Counted from the stretch's first letter, positions 8,688 through 17,553 are shown. The stretch is 64,000 nucleotides of DNA from an uncultured Lachnospiraceae bacterium (GCA_910579505.1 CAJTTZ010000009.1:94699-158698); one strand, 5' to 3'. Translations and numbers: made by a program. The notes: a model not told the origin generated them from the letters alone.

Positions 8688-9043
8688 AATTAATAGCCGT
8701 TGCTGTGACATCCTCTTTGTGGTAAAATATACCGTAAGAGTGTGAAGGGGAGAGAACAGATACGGTGGACACAATGCAGGACATTTATCTGCGGGATCCT
8801 GATCCTGCGTCCGCGCCTTCTCATCTTCATGCGGATATTTTGGAGGAACAGGGGTCTACATACCTGTGAAGGGCGCAAAAGCGAAAGAGTAGCGGATGTT
8901 ATTTTATGGAAAGCATCCATGTCCCGGGAGACATGCACTCTCTGGAGATGCAGGGCTTCTTCTCTGGGAGCAGGGGCAGAGCGGTTGATTTTTTCGGTAA
9001 ATGATGGTAATACTATAATAACAATAGATAAGGGCGTGAGAAT
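8688..9043 (+). other. Leader region upstream of ireB with promoter and two short ORFs
   Basis: This 356-base stretch holds a promoter (8700-8728), a GTG-start ORF at 8765-8869 (34 codons, preceded by AAGGGGAG) and, in the same frame after one TGA, an ATG ORF at 8906-9004 (32 codons). Neither product is recognised. A TATAAT at 9014-9019 could be a second -10 box close to ireB. The region may be a leader, a tiny gene, or a decayed gene. Confidence 0.4.
8700..8728 (+). promoter_or_regulatory. Sigma-A type promoter
   Basis: TTGCTG (8700-8705), 17-base spacer, TAAAAT (8723-8728) with a TG upstream of the -10 box. It would start transcription about 300 bases before ireB. Confidence 0.6.
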
Positions 9044-9319
9044 ATGCGGGATCAGGATTTGGAAAACACACAATTTTTTACTGTGGAGACGGAGCCGGAA
9101 ACAGGCGTGAAGCTTGTACTGTCCACGGTATATGAAGCGTTAACGGAGAAGGGTTACAACCCGGTTAATCAGATCGTCGGTTACATCATGTCCGGGGATC
9201 CTACTTACATTACCAGCCATAAGAGCGCGCGGAGTCTTATTATGAAGGTGGAGCGGGACGAGCTTGTGGAGGAGATGCTTGTGGAGTATATCAAAAACTC
9301 CATAGAAAAGTCCGTGTAA
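9044..9319 (+). CDS. ireB: IreB family regulatory phosphoprotein (UPF0297)
   Basis: 91 residues with the highly conserved family core 'YEALTEKGYNPVNQIVGYI' and 'GDPTYITSHKSAR'. IreB is the small protein phosphorylated on N-terminal threonines by the PASTA kinase IreK in Enterococcus and affects cephalosporin tolerance; two candidate threonines occur in 'NTQFFTVET'. It overlaps ruvX by one base (TAATG), matching the yrzL-yrrK-yrzB order of B. subtilis. alaS, often found upstream in Bacilli, is absent here. Confidence 0.93.
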   Translation: MRDQDLENTQFFTVETEPETGVKLVLSTVYEALTEKGYNPVNQIVGYIMSGDPTYITSHKSARSLIMKVERDELVEEMLVEYIKNSIEKSV

Positions 9320-9765
9320 TGGCAGAGGGAAAACAAATGAGAATTATGGGGCTGGACTTCGGTTCCAAAACGGTGGGGGTGGCCATCAGCGACCCCTTAC
9401 TTATTACGGCGCAGGGGATCGAAATCATCAGACGCAAGGAAGAGAACAAACTGAGACAAACGCTTGCGCGCATAGAGGCGCTGATCGAGGAGTACGGGGT
9501 GGACATGATCGTGCTGGGTCTGCCGAAGAATATGAACGACACACTGGGGGAGCGGGCACAGCTTTCGCTTGAATTTAAGGAAAAGCTGGAACGGCGCACC
9601 GGGCTTCCGGTCGTGATGTGGGATGAGAGACTGACGACGGTGGCGGCGGACAGGGCGATGAAGGAAGCAGGAATCCGCAGGGAAAACCGTAAGGACTATG
9701 TAGATAAAATTGCGGCGTGTCTGATACTGCAGGGATATCTCGATCAACGCGAAAAAAACCTGTAA
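9319..9765 (+). CDS. ruvX: Holliday junction resolvase-like RuvX (YqgF)
   Basis: 148 residues of RNase H fold with the catalytic first Asp in 'GLDFGSKTVGVAISDP', 'VLGLPKNMNDT', the motif 'WDERLTTVAADR' and the last acidic segment 'RKDYVDKIAACLILQGYL'. YqgF proteins act in 16S rRNA 5'-end processing and were proposed as Holliday junction resolvases. The start at 9319 overlaps the ireB stop; ATG 9337 has a GAGGGA site at good spacing and is an equally likely start. Confidence 0.93.
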   Translation: MAEGKQMRIMGLDFGSKTVGVAISDPLLITAQGIEIIRRKEENKLRQTLARIEALIEEYGVDMIVLGLPKNMNDTLGERAQLSLEFKEKLERRTGLPVVMWDERLTTVAADRAMKEAGIRRENRKDYVDKIAACLILQGYLDQREKNL

Positions 9766-9779
9766 AGTTTGGAGGATAT

Positions 9780-10034
9780 ATGGAAAAAATTACATTTACG
9801 CCGGAGGAGGGCGGCGCTGTCGAGTTTTATATTCTGGAACAGACGATGATCGGCGGTACAAATTACCTTCTGGTGACGGATTCTGAAGGTGAGGATGGCG
9901 AAGCGCTCATTTTGTGCGATGTTTCCGCGCCGGAAGACCCGGAGGCGGTGTACGAGATCGTGGAAGACGATGAAACATTAAACGCAGTGGCGGCTGTGTT
10001 TGAAAAGATAATGGACGACATTGATATTATTTAG
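9780..10034 (+). CDS. DUF1292 protein (YrzB-like)
   Basis: 84-residue, strongly acidic protein. ATG 9780 follows GGAGG at 9771-9775. The core 'ITFTPEEGGAVEFYILEQT', then 'NYLLVTD' and 'VYEIVEDDETLNAVAAVFE', is the DUF1292 pattern. Function is unknown; the family travels with ireB and ruvX across Firmicutes, as here. Confidence 0.88.
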   Translation: MEKITFTPEEGGAVEFYILEQTMIGGTNYLLVTDSEGEDGEALILCDVSAPEDPEAVYEIVEDDETLNAVAAVFEKIMDDIDII

Positions 10035-10055
10035 TAGAAAACGGAGGTAAATTTT

Positions 10056-11738
10056 TTGAATTTTAAGAAAATTGAACAAGGAAAGTCAGCAAGTAAGCTG
10101 AAGGCTATCCCACTGGGCGGGCTTGAGCAGATTGGGCTCAATATTACTGCCTTTGAATATGAGGATAGCATTGTTGTAGTTGACTGTGGGCTGTCATTCC
10201 CGGAGGACGAGATGCTGGGAATTGATCTGGTGATACCGGATATCACCTATCTGAAAGAGAACGCAGAGAAAGTAAAGGGGTTTGTGATCACCCACGGACA
10301 TGAGGATCACATTGGGGCGCTGCCCTATATATTAAAGGAATTGAACATACCGATTTACGCGACGAAACTGACCATGGGCATCATAGAGAATAAGCTGGAG
10401 GAGCATGGGCTGATGAAGACCACCAAGAGGAAGGTGGTTAAATTCGGACAGTCCATTAATCTGGGACAGTTTCGAATTGAGTTTATTAAGACGAACCACA
10501 GCATTGTGGATGCGGCTGCACTGGCGATTTATTCTCCGGCCGGCGTGGTGGTGCACACGGGAGACTTCAAGGTGGATTATACGCCTGTGTTTGGCGACGC
10601 CATTGATTTACAGAGATTTGCCGAGATCGGAAAAAAGGGCGTACTTGCGCTTATGTGCGACTCTACCAACGCGGAGAGGCCGGGTTTCACGCCATCTGAG
10701 AAGACGGTGGGAAAGACGCTGGATTCTCTTTTCCTGGAGCATAAGGATACCCGCATTCTGATCGCTACTTTTGCTTCCAATGTGGACAGGGTGCGTCAGA
10801 TCATAAATACAGCGGAAAAATTCGACAGGAAAGTTGTGGTGGAAGGCCGCAGCATGGTGAATATTATTGATACGGCTTCCAAGCTGGGCTATCTGCAGAT
10901 TGCGGACAGGACGCTGATCGAGGTGGAGGAACTGAAAAATTATCCGCCGGAGAAGACGGTTATCATTACGACGGGAAGTCAGGGCGAAAGCATGGCGGCA
11001 TTAAGCCGCATGGCAAGCAACAACCATAAAAAGATATCCATCATGCCGGGAGATACCGTTATTTTCTCAGCGCATCCGATACCGGGCAATGAAAAGGCAG
11101 TCACGAACGTGATCAATGAGCTGCAGATGAAGGGCGCGGATGTGATTTTTCAGGATGTGCATGTGTCCGGGCATGCCTGTCAGGAAGAGATTAAGCTGAT
11201 TTACTCACTGGTAAAACCCAAATATGCGATTCCCGTCCACGGAGAGTATAAACACCGCAAGGCACAGGCAAAGATTGCGGCGCAGCTCGGGATTCCAAAG
11301 GAAAATATTTTTATGCTGCAGTCCGGGGACGTGCTGGAAATGGATGACGAGAGGGCGGTTATTAATGAAAAGGTGCCCGTAGGGGCGATTCTGGTGGACG
11401 GTCTCGGTGTGGGCGACGTGGGAAATGTGGTGCTGCGCGACAGACAGCATCTGGCGGAAGACGGCATTATGATTGTGGTAATGGCTCTCGAATCCCACAG
11501 CGACCAGCTTATTTCCGGCCCGGATATCGTGTCGAGGGGGTTTGTGTATGTGAGAGAGTCCGACGAGCTTCTTGATGAAGCGAGGCTTCTCGTGGAGGAG
11601 GCTGTGCAGGACTGCCTCGACAGAGGCAAGACCGACTGGGGCAAGCTTAAGAGTACTGTCAAGGATGTGTTGAGCGACTTTGTCTGGAAGAAGACAAAGA
11701 GAAGACCGATGATACTGCCCATTATTATGGAAGTTTAG
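10056..11738 (+). CDS. rnj: Ribonuclease J
   Basis: 560 residues of a metallo-beta-lactamase/beta-CASP ribonuclease. The metal site is 'THGHEDHIGALPYI', the beta-CASP region includes 'MCDSTNAERPGFTPSE' and 'TTGSQGESMAALSRMA', and the C-terminal domain starts after 'PVHGEYKHRKAQAKIA'. RNase J combines 5'-to-3' exonuclease and endonuclease action in mRNA decay and rRNA maturation. The TTG start at 10056 is preceded by ACGGAGGTAA; no ATG is better placed. It is inserted, with the YlbF gene, between yrzB- and yrrL-type genes. Confidence 0.95.
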   Translation: MNFKKIEQGKSASKLKAIPLGGLEQIGLNITAFEYEDSIVVVDCGLSFPEDEMLGIDLVIPDITYLKENAEKVKGFVITHGHEDHIGALPYILKELNIPIYATKLTMGIIENKLEEHGLMKTTKRKVVKFGQSINLGQFRIEFIKTNHSIVDAAALAIYSPAGVVVHTGDFKVDYTPVFGDAIDLQRFAEIGKKGVLALMCDSTNAERPGFTPSEKTVGKTLDSLFLEHKDTRILIATFASNVDRVRQIINTAEKFDRKVVVEGRSMVNIIDTASKLGYLQIADRTLIEVEELKNYPPEKTVIITTGSQGESMAALSRMASNNHKKISIMPGDTVIFSAHPIPGNEKAVTNVINELQMKGADVIFQDVHVSGHACQEEIKLIYSLVKPKYAIPVHGEYKHRKAQAKIAAQLGIPKENIFMLQSGDVLEMDDERAVINEKVPVGAILVDGLGVGDVGNVVLRDRQHLAEDGIMIVVMALESHSDQLISGPDIVSRGFVYVRESDELLDEARLLVEEAVQDCLDRGKTDWGKLKSTVKDVLSDFVWKKTKRRPMILPIIMEV

Positions 11739-11790
11739 TGATTTTGCGAATGGCGCGCGTCAGGCTATGTGCTGAAAAGGAGAACACATT

Positions 11791-12126
11791 ATGTCGGATA
11801 AAGAGATCATAGAGGCAGCCAGAGCTTTTGCAGATAAGATTATGACCTCGGATACTTACAGGGAATATTATTACCAGAGAGAAAAAATCAAGAAGCAGCC
11901 GGAGCTTTATGAGAAAGTGAACGAGTTCAGGCAGCGCAACTTTGATTTGCAGAATGAGACGGACAGCGAGGATATGCTTGACCGTATGGAGGCTTTCGAG
12001 AGGGAATACGAGAAATTCAGGGAAGATCCTCTTGTGGATGATTTTCTTAGGGCAGAGCTTGCCTTCTGCCGCATGATGCAGGAGGTCTACGTGCTGTTAG
12101 CCGATGAAGTGGATTTTGAGGTCTGA
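11791..12126 (+). CDS. YlbF/YmcA family regulator
   Basis: 111-residue helical protein with 'ARAFADKIMTSDTYREYYYQREKIKKQPELYEKV'-type spacing typical of the YlbF family (quoted parts: 'SDTYREYYYQRE', 'EFRQRNFDLQNE'). In B. subtilis YlbF and YmcA form a complex with YaaT that guides RNase Y and affects competence, sporulation and biofilm; placement beside RNase J here fits an RNA-decay link but this is inference. AAAGGAG precedes ATG 11791. Confidence 0.8.
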   Translation: MSDKEIIEAARAFADKIMTSDTYREYYYQREKIKKQPELYEKVNEFRQRNFDLQNETDSEDMLDRMEAFEREYEKFREDPLVDDFLRAELAFCRMMQEVYVLLADEVDFEV

Positions 12127-12170
12127 CAGCTTGACCGTATACGCGTGTCAGGCTGTGAAAGGAACGGATT

Positions 12171-12575
12171 ATGAGTATAAAAGAAATTATCGGTTCCACG
12201 GCGGAACTGATTATCAAAATAGTAGTTTTGATTTTTGCCGCCTCGTATATTATGCGGACCGCCACGGCGGCCTATGATTATGGCTACCGCATATTTACCG
12301 AGGAGCCGGTATCTCTCGGAGAAGGCAGATTAATCAGCGTCAGCGTGGAGGAACCGGTGTCCGCCATGGAAGTTGGGAAGATGCTGGAGGAACGGGGACT
12401 GATCCGCGACGCAAAACTTTTTCTGCTGCAGGAACTTTTGTCGGAAAACCACGGTAAGCTGCAGCCGGGCATCTATGATCTGAGTACCGCAATGACGGCG
12501 GAGGAGATGATGGATGTGATGGCGGCGGATGCCCCGGAGGAGGGCGAAGAGGATACGGAAGGAGAGTCACAGTGA
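12171..12575 (+). CDS. MltG-like stub: membrane anchor and LysM-like part only
   Basis: 134 residues: a membrane helix at about 12-32, then a domain ('GRLISVSVEEPVSAMEVGKMLEERGLIRD' region, and 'LQPGIYDLSTAMTAEEMMDVM') that resembles the N-terminal substrate-positioning part of the endolytic transglycosylase MltG (YrrL/YceG). The protein ends in an acidic tail where the catalytic domain with its essential Glu would start. It occupies the yrrL position between yrzB-type and yrrM-type genes, supporting the homology. A transglycosylase activity cannot be claimed; an accessory role is possible. Confidence 0.65.
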   Translation: MSIKEIIGSTAELIIKIVVLIFAASYIMRTATAAYDYGYRIFTEEPVSLGEGRLISVSVEEPVSAMEVGKMLEERGLIRDAKLFLLQELLSENHGKLQPGIYDLSTAMTAEEMMDVMAADAPEEGEEDTEGESQ

Positions 12576-13237
12576 TTTCAGGCGAGCGTATGGATACATT
12601 TCTCGCTTCCCTGGATGCGGGCAATACCGCTTTTCTGGATCAGATAGAACGTGAAGCTTTGGAAACCAATGTGCCGATTATACGCACGCAGACACAGGGA
12701 CTGCTGCGGTTCCTGCTTGCGGTGCAAAAGCCCATGTCCATTTTGGAAGTGGGATGTGCCATTGGTTTTTCTGCGCTTCTGATGAGCGAGTATGCCCCCG
12801 AGGGCTGCAGGATCACTACCATAGAAAAGTACGAGAAACGAATACCTGTAGCGAAGGAAAACTTCGCGCGGGCGGGAAAACAGGATGTCATCACACTTCT
12901 GGAGGGAGATGCGGCGGATATTCTGAAAGAGTTGACAGGTCCGTACGATTTCATATTTATGGATGCGGCAAAGGGGCAGTATATCCATTTTCTGCCGGAG
13001 ATTCTGCGGCTCCTTGCACCAGAAGGGCTCCTGGTGTCCGACAATGTGCTGCAGGACGGGGATATTATCGAATCACGGTTTGCCGTGGAGCGGAGAAACC
13101 GCACGATCCACAGCAGGATGCGGGAGTATCTTTTTGAACTGACGCATAATGAGGGGCTTCGGACGGTAGTGCTGCCTATAGGCGACGGCGTGACGGTAAG
13201 CTGTGTGACAGGGAGTGCTAAAGACATCGTGCCATAG
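12572..13237 (+). CDS. O-methyltransferase (YrrM/TrmR-like)
   Basis: 221 residues with SAM-binding 'ILEVGCAIGFSALLMSEY', 'TIEKYEKRIPVAKENF' and 'DFIFMDAAKGQYIHFL' followed by 'LVSDNVLQDG', the pattern of the catechol-O-methyltransferase-like family. The B. subtilis homologue YrrM (TrmR) methylates 5-hydroxyuridine-34 of tRNA to 5-methoxyuridine. The GTG start at 12572 overlaps the previous stop by four bases and follows AAGGAGAG; the U32 protein downstream would supply the hydroxyuridine substrate, so the pair fits tRNA wobble modification. Confidence 0.85.
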   Translation: MISGERMDTFLASLDAGNTAFLDQIEREALETNVPIIRTQTQGLLRFLLAVQKPMSILEVGCAIGFSALLMSEYAPEGCRITTIEKYEKRIPVAKENFARAGKQDVITLLEGDAADILKELTGPYDFIFMDAAKGQYIHFLPEILRLLAPEGLLVSDNVLQDGDIIESRFAVERRNRTIHSRMREYLFELTHNEGLRTVVLPIGDGVTVSCVTGSAKDIVP

Positions 13238-13314
13238 GACGCGGTACCAGGAACTTCTAAATGTCACATTGGGGAAGGCCAAAAACCGGCATTCTCCGAA
13301 GAGGGAGACGTGCA

Positions 13315-14565
13315 ATGATGAAAAAACCAGAGCTGCTGGTGCCCGCCGCCAGTCTGGAAGTATTAAAAACAGCTGTTATTTTCGGGGCGGACGCGGTATA
13401 TATTGGAGGGGAAGCTTTCGGACTGCGGGCAAAAGCGAAAAATTTTTCCGCGCAGGAGATGGCGGAGGGCATAGCTTTTGCCCATGGAAAGGGCGTAAAG
13501 GTGTATGTGACCGCGAATATTCTGGCGCACAATTATGACTTGGAAGGAGCCGCAAACTATTTTCGGGAACTTAAGGGGCTGCAGCCGGATGCGCTGATCA
13601 TAGCAGATCCCGGCATGTTTGCGCTGGCGAGGAAAATCTGCCCGGAAATTGACGTCCACATTTCCACACAGGCTAACAATACGAACTACATGACCTACCG
13701 CTTCTGGCATGAACAGGGGGCGAAGCGGGTTGTGTCCGCAAGAGAGCTTTCTTTGCGGGAAATAAAGGAAATCCGGGAAAATATTCCGAAAGAGATGGAG
13801 ATTGAGAGCTTTGTGCACGGGGCAATGTGTATCTCCTACTCGGGACGCTGCCTTCTGAGCAACTACTTTACCGGGCGGGACGCAAACCGGGGGGCGTGCA
13901 CCCACCCCTGCCGATGGAAGTACGCGCTGGTGGAGGAGACGAGGCCGGGAGAGTACCTGCCCGTCTTTGAGAACGACAGGGGCACCTTTATATTCAACTC
14001 CAAGGATCTGAATATGATTGAGCACATCCCTGAACTGGTGGATGCGGGTATTGACAGCTTTAAGATTGAGGGCAGGATGAAGACTGCTCTGTATGTGGCG
14101 ACTGTGGCACGAACCTACAGGCGGGCGATTGACGATTATTTTGTCTCGGAGGAACAGTACCGCGCCAATATGGACTGGTACCGGGCGGAAATTGCCAAGT
14201 GCACTTACCGCAAATTTACAACGGGGTTCTATTTTGGGAAAGCGGATGAGAATACACAGATCTACGACGAGAGTACCTATGTGAGCGAGTATATTTATCT
14301 GGGGATTGTGGGCGCGGTGGTAGAAGCGGACAGCGGAAATGGCCGAAGACAGCTCTGCGCCCGCATCGAACAGCGCAATAAGTTCAGCGTGGGGGACGAT
14401 ATAGAGATTATGAAGCCGCGCGGGGAAAATATTTCCGTCAAAGTACTCGCCATGTATGACGCGGAGGGGAATCCTGTGGAGTCCTGTCCGCACCCGAAGC
14501 AGATGATCGACGTGAGACTGTCGGAAACGCCTGAAGTGGGGGATATTCTGCGGGTGGAGAAATAA
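13315..14565 (+). CDS. U32 family protein (TrhP/YrrO-like tRNA hydroxylation)
   Basis: 416 residues. The peptidase U32 signature 'ESFVHGAMCISYSGRC' and the following cysteines ('GACTHPC') are present, with the N-terminal TIM-barrel start 'KPELLVPAASLEVLKTA'. Family members TrhP/YegQ are needed for prephenate-dependent 5-hydroxyuridine formation in tRNA rather than proteolysis. ATG 13315 (or 13318) follows GAGGGAG. Only one U32 gene is present, whereas B. subtilis has yrrN and yrrO here. Confidence 0.88.
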   Translation: MMKKPELLVPAASLEVLKTAVIFGADAVYIGGEAFGLRAKAKNFSAQEMAEGIAFAHGKGVKVYVTANILAHNYDLEGAANYFRELKGLQPDALIIADPGMFALARKICPEIDVHISTQANNTNYMTYRFWHEQGAKRVVSARELSLREIKEIRENIPKEMEIESFVHGAMCISYSGRCLLSNYFTGRDANRGACTHPCRWKYALVEETRPGEYLPVFENDRGTFIFNSKDLNMIEHIPELVDAGIDSFKIEGRMKTALYVATVARTYRRAIDDYFVSEEQYRANMDWYRAEIAKCTYRKFTTGFYFGKADENTQIYDESTYVSEYIYLGIVGAVVEADSGNGRRQLCARIEQRNKFSVGDDIEIMKPRGENISVKVLAMYDAEGNPVESCPHPKQMIDVRLSETPEVGDILRVEK

Positions 14566-14589
14566 AAATTTTTACTTCGGAGAAAACGC

Positions 14590-16026
14590 ATGACATACCT
14601 TTCGATCACCTTTTACCTGTTCGCTGTAGTGGCGGTACTGCTCTATTATATTCTGCCGTTAAAGTACAGATGGCTTATACTGTTTTTTGGAAGCATCCTT
14701 TTTTACTGGTGGGCAATGAAAAGCAGCGCAGGACTGGCAATTGTTTTAGTGACCGTCATGGCGGCTTACGGTGCGGGACTGCTTTTAGAGCGGTGGAAGA
14801 ACAAAGGCATATTGGCAGGCGCCGTCTGTCTGATGGTCCTTCCGTGGCTGTGCGTGAAAAATGGAAATTATATTCTGCAAATCTTATTGCACAAAAATGC
14901 GGTTGACTGGATTGTGCCGGTGGGCATTTCCTTTTATACATTACAGGTGATATCTTATTTGGCGGATATCTACAGAGGCAGGATCGCCGCGCAGAGAAAT
15001 CCGGCAAAATTTATTCTGTTTGTCATGTTTTTTCCTCAAATTGTACAAGGTCCCATTCCCCGCTATGACAGACTGGCGGATCAGCTTTATGCCGGGCACC
15101 GTTTTGATGAGAAAATGGTGGTGGGCGGCTTTTACCGTATTTTGTGGGGATTTTTTCTGAAGCTGATGATTGCCAATCAGGCGGCGCGGTTTGTCGATTG
15201 TGTTTACGAATCTTACCAGATCTATGTGGGATGCTATGTTCTGGTGGCCGGAATCCTGTACAGCGTAGAGCTGTATGCGGATTTTGCGGCATGCATTTCT
15301 ATCTCCAAGGGAGTGGCGAATCTGTTTGGCGTTGAACTTGCGGATAACTTCCGTCATCCTTATCTGGCGGTCTCTGTCAAGGATTTTTGGCACAGATGGC
15401 ATATATCCCTCAGTGAATGGCTGAAAGATTATATTTATATACCCTTAGGCGGCAGCAGGAAGGGCCGCGTCAGGACATATATGAATTTGATTTTGACTTT
15501 TTTGGTCAGCGGCGTCTGGCACGGTGCAGGCCTGCGGTTTCTCGTCTGGGGAATGATACATGCGGCCTATCAGATCGCAGGGGATATGACGCGCAATATA
15601 CAGCGGAAGGCGGCAAAAGTTCTGAGGCTTGAGGAATCGGCGGGAGCGGCGCTGTGGATACGGCGGGTCTGGACATTCCTGTGCGTCATGATGGCGTGGA
15701 TTCTTTTCCGGGCGGAGAGCCTTACGAAGGGGCTGCAAATGTTGTATAGTATGTTCCGGGTCAGAAATCTGTGGATATTTACCAATGACTCGCTGCTTAC
15801 AATGGGGTTAGAATGGAAGGAGTGGGTGGTATTAGGCATCAGCGTCCTGATTTTGTCTGTGGTCAGTATCAGGCAGGAACAGGGAGTCTCATTCTCAGAG
15901 ATGATTTTCAGGCAGCCTCTTTATGTGAGGTGGCTGCTGTATCTGGCTGCCATTTTCGGCATTATGACTTTTGGCGGCTATGGACAGGGATACGATGCGC
16001 AGGCGTTTATTTACGGGGGTTTTTGA
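14590..16026 (+). CDS. MBOAT family O-acyltransferase (AlgI-like)
   Basis: 478-residue polytopic membrane protein. Diagnostic stretches are 'FFPQIVQGPIPRYD', 'DFWHRWHISLSEWLKDYIY' with 'PLGGSRKG', and 'LVSGVWHGAGLRFLVWG', the last holding the presumed catalytic His. Members move acyl groups across the membrane to acetylate surface polysaccharides (AlgI) or D-alanylate teichoic acids (DltB). The next gene, 3 bases on, encodes an SGNH-type partner, giving an AlgI/AlgX- or PatA/PatB-like pair. No dltA or dltC is nearby, so D-alanylation is unlikely. Confidence 0.9.
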   Translation: MTYLSITFYLFAVVAVLLYYILPLKYRWLILFFGSILFYWWAMKSSAGLAIVLVTVMAAYGAGLLLERWKNKGILAGAVCLMVLPWLCVKNGNYILQILLHKNAVDWIVPVGISFYTLQVISYLADIYRGRIAAQRNPAKFILFVMFFPQIVQGPIPRYDRLADQLYAGHRFDEKMVVGGFYRILWGFFLKLMIANQAARFVDCVYESYQIYVGCYVLVAGILYSVELYADFAACISISKGVANLFGVELADNFRHPYLAVSVKDFWHRWHISLSEWLKDYIYIPLGGSRKGRVRTYMNLILTFLVSGVWHGAGLRFLVWGMIHAAYQIAGDMTRNIQRKAAKVLRLEESAGAALWIRRVWTFLCVMMAWILFRAESLTKGLQMLYSMFRVRNLWIFTNDSLLTMGLEWKEWVVLGISVLILSVVSIRQEQGVSFSEMIFRQPLYVRWLLYLAAIFGIMTFGGYGQGYDAQAFIYGGF

Positions 16027-16029
16027 CAA

Positions 16030-17505
16030 ATGAGGAAAAGATTGGGATTTGCCGCAAAACTCATATGTTTTTTTGTGCTGTTCGGGGGCTGTTACTATGC
16101 TTACTGCAGATGGATTACGCCGAAATTCTTTACGGATACGGACTGGCCTACCACGACCACCTTTGCCGGGTTTTATGATCTGGACAAGGACAGTGTGGAC
16201 GTGCTTTTTCTGGGGAGCAGCCATGGGGTTACGTCGTTCTGCCCGCAGGAAGTGTACAATCAATACGGGATTACCAGCTACAATCTGAGCAGCGACCAGC
16301 AGGGGCTTGTGACATCCTATTACTGGCTCAAAGAGGCACTTCGCTATCAGACGCCGAAGGCGGTGGTTCTGGAATGTTATTTCTGTTTTCCCTACATTGC
16401 CGACGAGCCGCTTAATACGGATGAAAGCTATACCAGAAAGGCGATTGATTTTATGAGATGGTCGCCGGTAAAGGCAGAGGCGGTCAGGACCATATGCGAT
16501 ATAGACGCCAATCAGGATGCGTGGAGCTATTACCTTCCGCATCTGCGCTACCATGAGAGGTGGCTTTGGGATAAGCCGGACAGAAATGATTACACCTACC
16601 GGGAAATGGCAGGACACTCCGAGTTGAAAGGATATTCGCCCCTGCATTTTTATCTGGGTGAGAAGGGGGAAGGGTTTGAACCGCACAATATGGAGGAGGC
16701 GGCGGGCTACGCACAGATGGCGCCCCTGATGTTGGAGTATTTGGATAAAATCAATGAGTTATGTCGTGAAAACGAGATTTCCCTGATTCTGACCATTACG
16801 CCGGCGGTGTCTGCGAACATTGACATGTGCAATGCGGTGCGGGCATACGCAGACCGGGAGGGCTGTACTTTCATAAGCTTCAACGAGCAGAATATTTACA
16901 GGCAGATGAATTATCAGATGGACATGGATAACTGCGACGATGGACATCCCAATATCTGGGGCGCGGTGAAGGTGTCCGGGTATATTGGCGGCGTCTTAAA
17001 GGAACAGTTCGGCTTAGGAGGCAGGATAGAGCCTCAGTGGGAGGAGACAAAGGGAGACTATGCTTTTACGCTGGACGCCTGCGAGCGGTGGCATGAGGGG
17101 GATCTGGACCCGTACCTTTCGCTCTTGAACCATGAACAGTACACGCTCGTCATCACTTACCAGAGCGACGTGTACAATCTGGAGGAATCCACGGTAGAAA
17201 CATTGAGGGAGCTCGGTCTGTCGGCGGATCTGATGGGACAGGACGGGTGTAATTATCTGGCGGTTATTTCAGAAGGGAAGGTGCTGACGGAGCAGCTGGC
17301 CTTTGGGGACGCCGAATACCAGGGTGTGCTGCCTGGAGGCCATGTGCCGCTGTACGCGCGCAGCGCAAGGACTGAGTGGGGCGGCAGTATGACATCCGTT
17401 TCCTTTGGAGGGGAAGCGTATTACAGTGAGAACAGTGGTCTGCATGTGGTTGTTTACAACAATCAAAATCGGAAAATGGTGGATGGCAGATGGTTCGAAA
17501 CCTGA
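16030..17505 (+). CDS. Membrane-anchored SGNH-like (DltD/AlgX-type) protein
   Basis: 491 residues with one N-terminal membrane helix and an extracellular part. SGNH block I is seen in 'VDVLFLGSSHGVTSF' and the late catalytic pair in 'DDGHPNIWGAVKVSG', so an esterase/acyltransferase active site is plausible. A C-terminal region of about 140 residues after the SGNH domain ('GDYAFTLDACERWHEG' onward) is not recognised. It is tightly linked to the MBOAT gene and probably receives the translocated acyl group to modify a surface polymer whose identity the window does not reveal. Confidence 0.78.
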   Translation: MRKRLGFAAKLICFFVLFGGCYYAYCRWITPKFFTDTDWPTTTTFAGFYDLDKDSVDVLFLGSSHGVTSFCPQEVYNQYGITSYNLSSDQQGLVTSYYWLKEALRYQTPKAVVLECYFCFPYIADEPLNTDESYTRKAIDFMRWSPVKAEAVRTICDIDANQDAWSYYLPHLRYHERWLWDKPDRNDYTYREMAGHSELKGYSPLHFYLGEKGEGFEPHNMEEAAGYAQMAPLMLEYLDKINELCRENEISLILTITPAVSANIDMCNAVRAYADREGCTFISFNEQNIYRQMNYQMDMDNCDDGHPNIWGAVKVSGYIGGVLKEQFGLGGRIEPQWEETKGDYAFTLDACERWHEGDLDPYLSLLNHEQYTLVITYQSDVYNLEESTVETLRELGLSADLMGQDGCNYLAVISEGKVLTEQLAFGDAEYQGVLPGGHVPLYARSARTEWGGSMTSVSFGGEAYYSENSGLHVVVYNNQNRKMVDGRWFET

Positions 17506-17553
17506 GTGGAAACAGGTGCCGGAGAGGTTTTTGCGAAAAAAAGAAATTTATGC

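Noticed and set aside
8867..8869. TGA read as selenocysteine joining the two short ORFs
   Set aside because: No stem-loop of SECIS type is evident right after it and the joined product matches no selenoprotein known to me.
8742..9110. Long open frame on the + strand upstream of ireB
   Set aside because: It overlaps the start of the well-supported ireB gene, lacks a ribosome site and its translation is rich in Arg/Cys/Trp, as expected of an out-of-frame reading.
12572..12590. ATG 12590 as start of the O-methyltransferase
   Set aside because: The GTG at 12572 has AAGGAGAG at good spacing and the four-base stop/start overlap typical of coupled genes.
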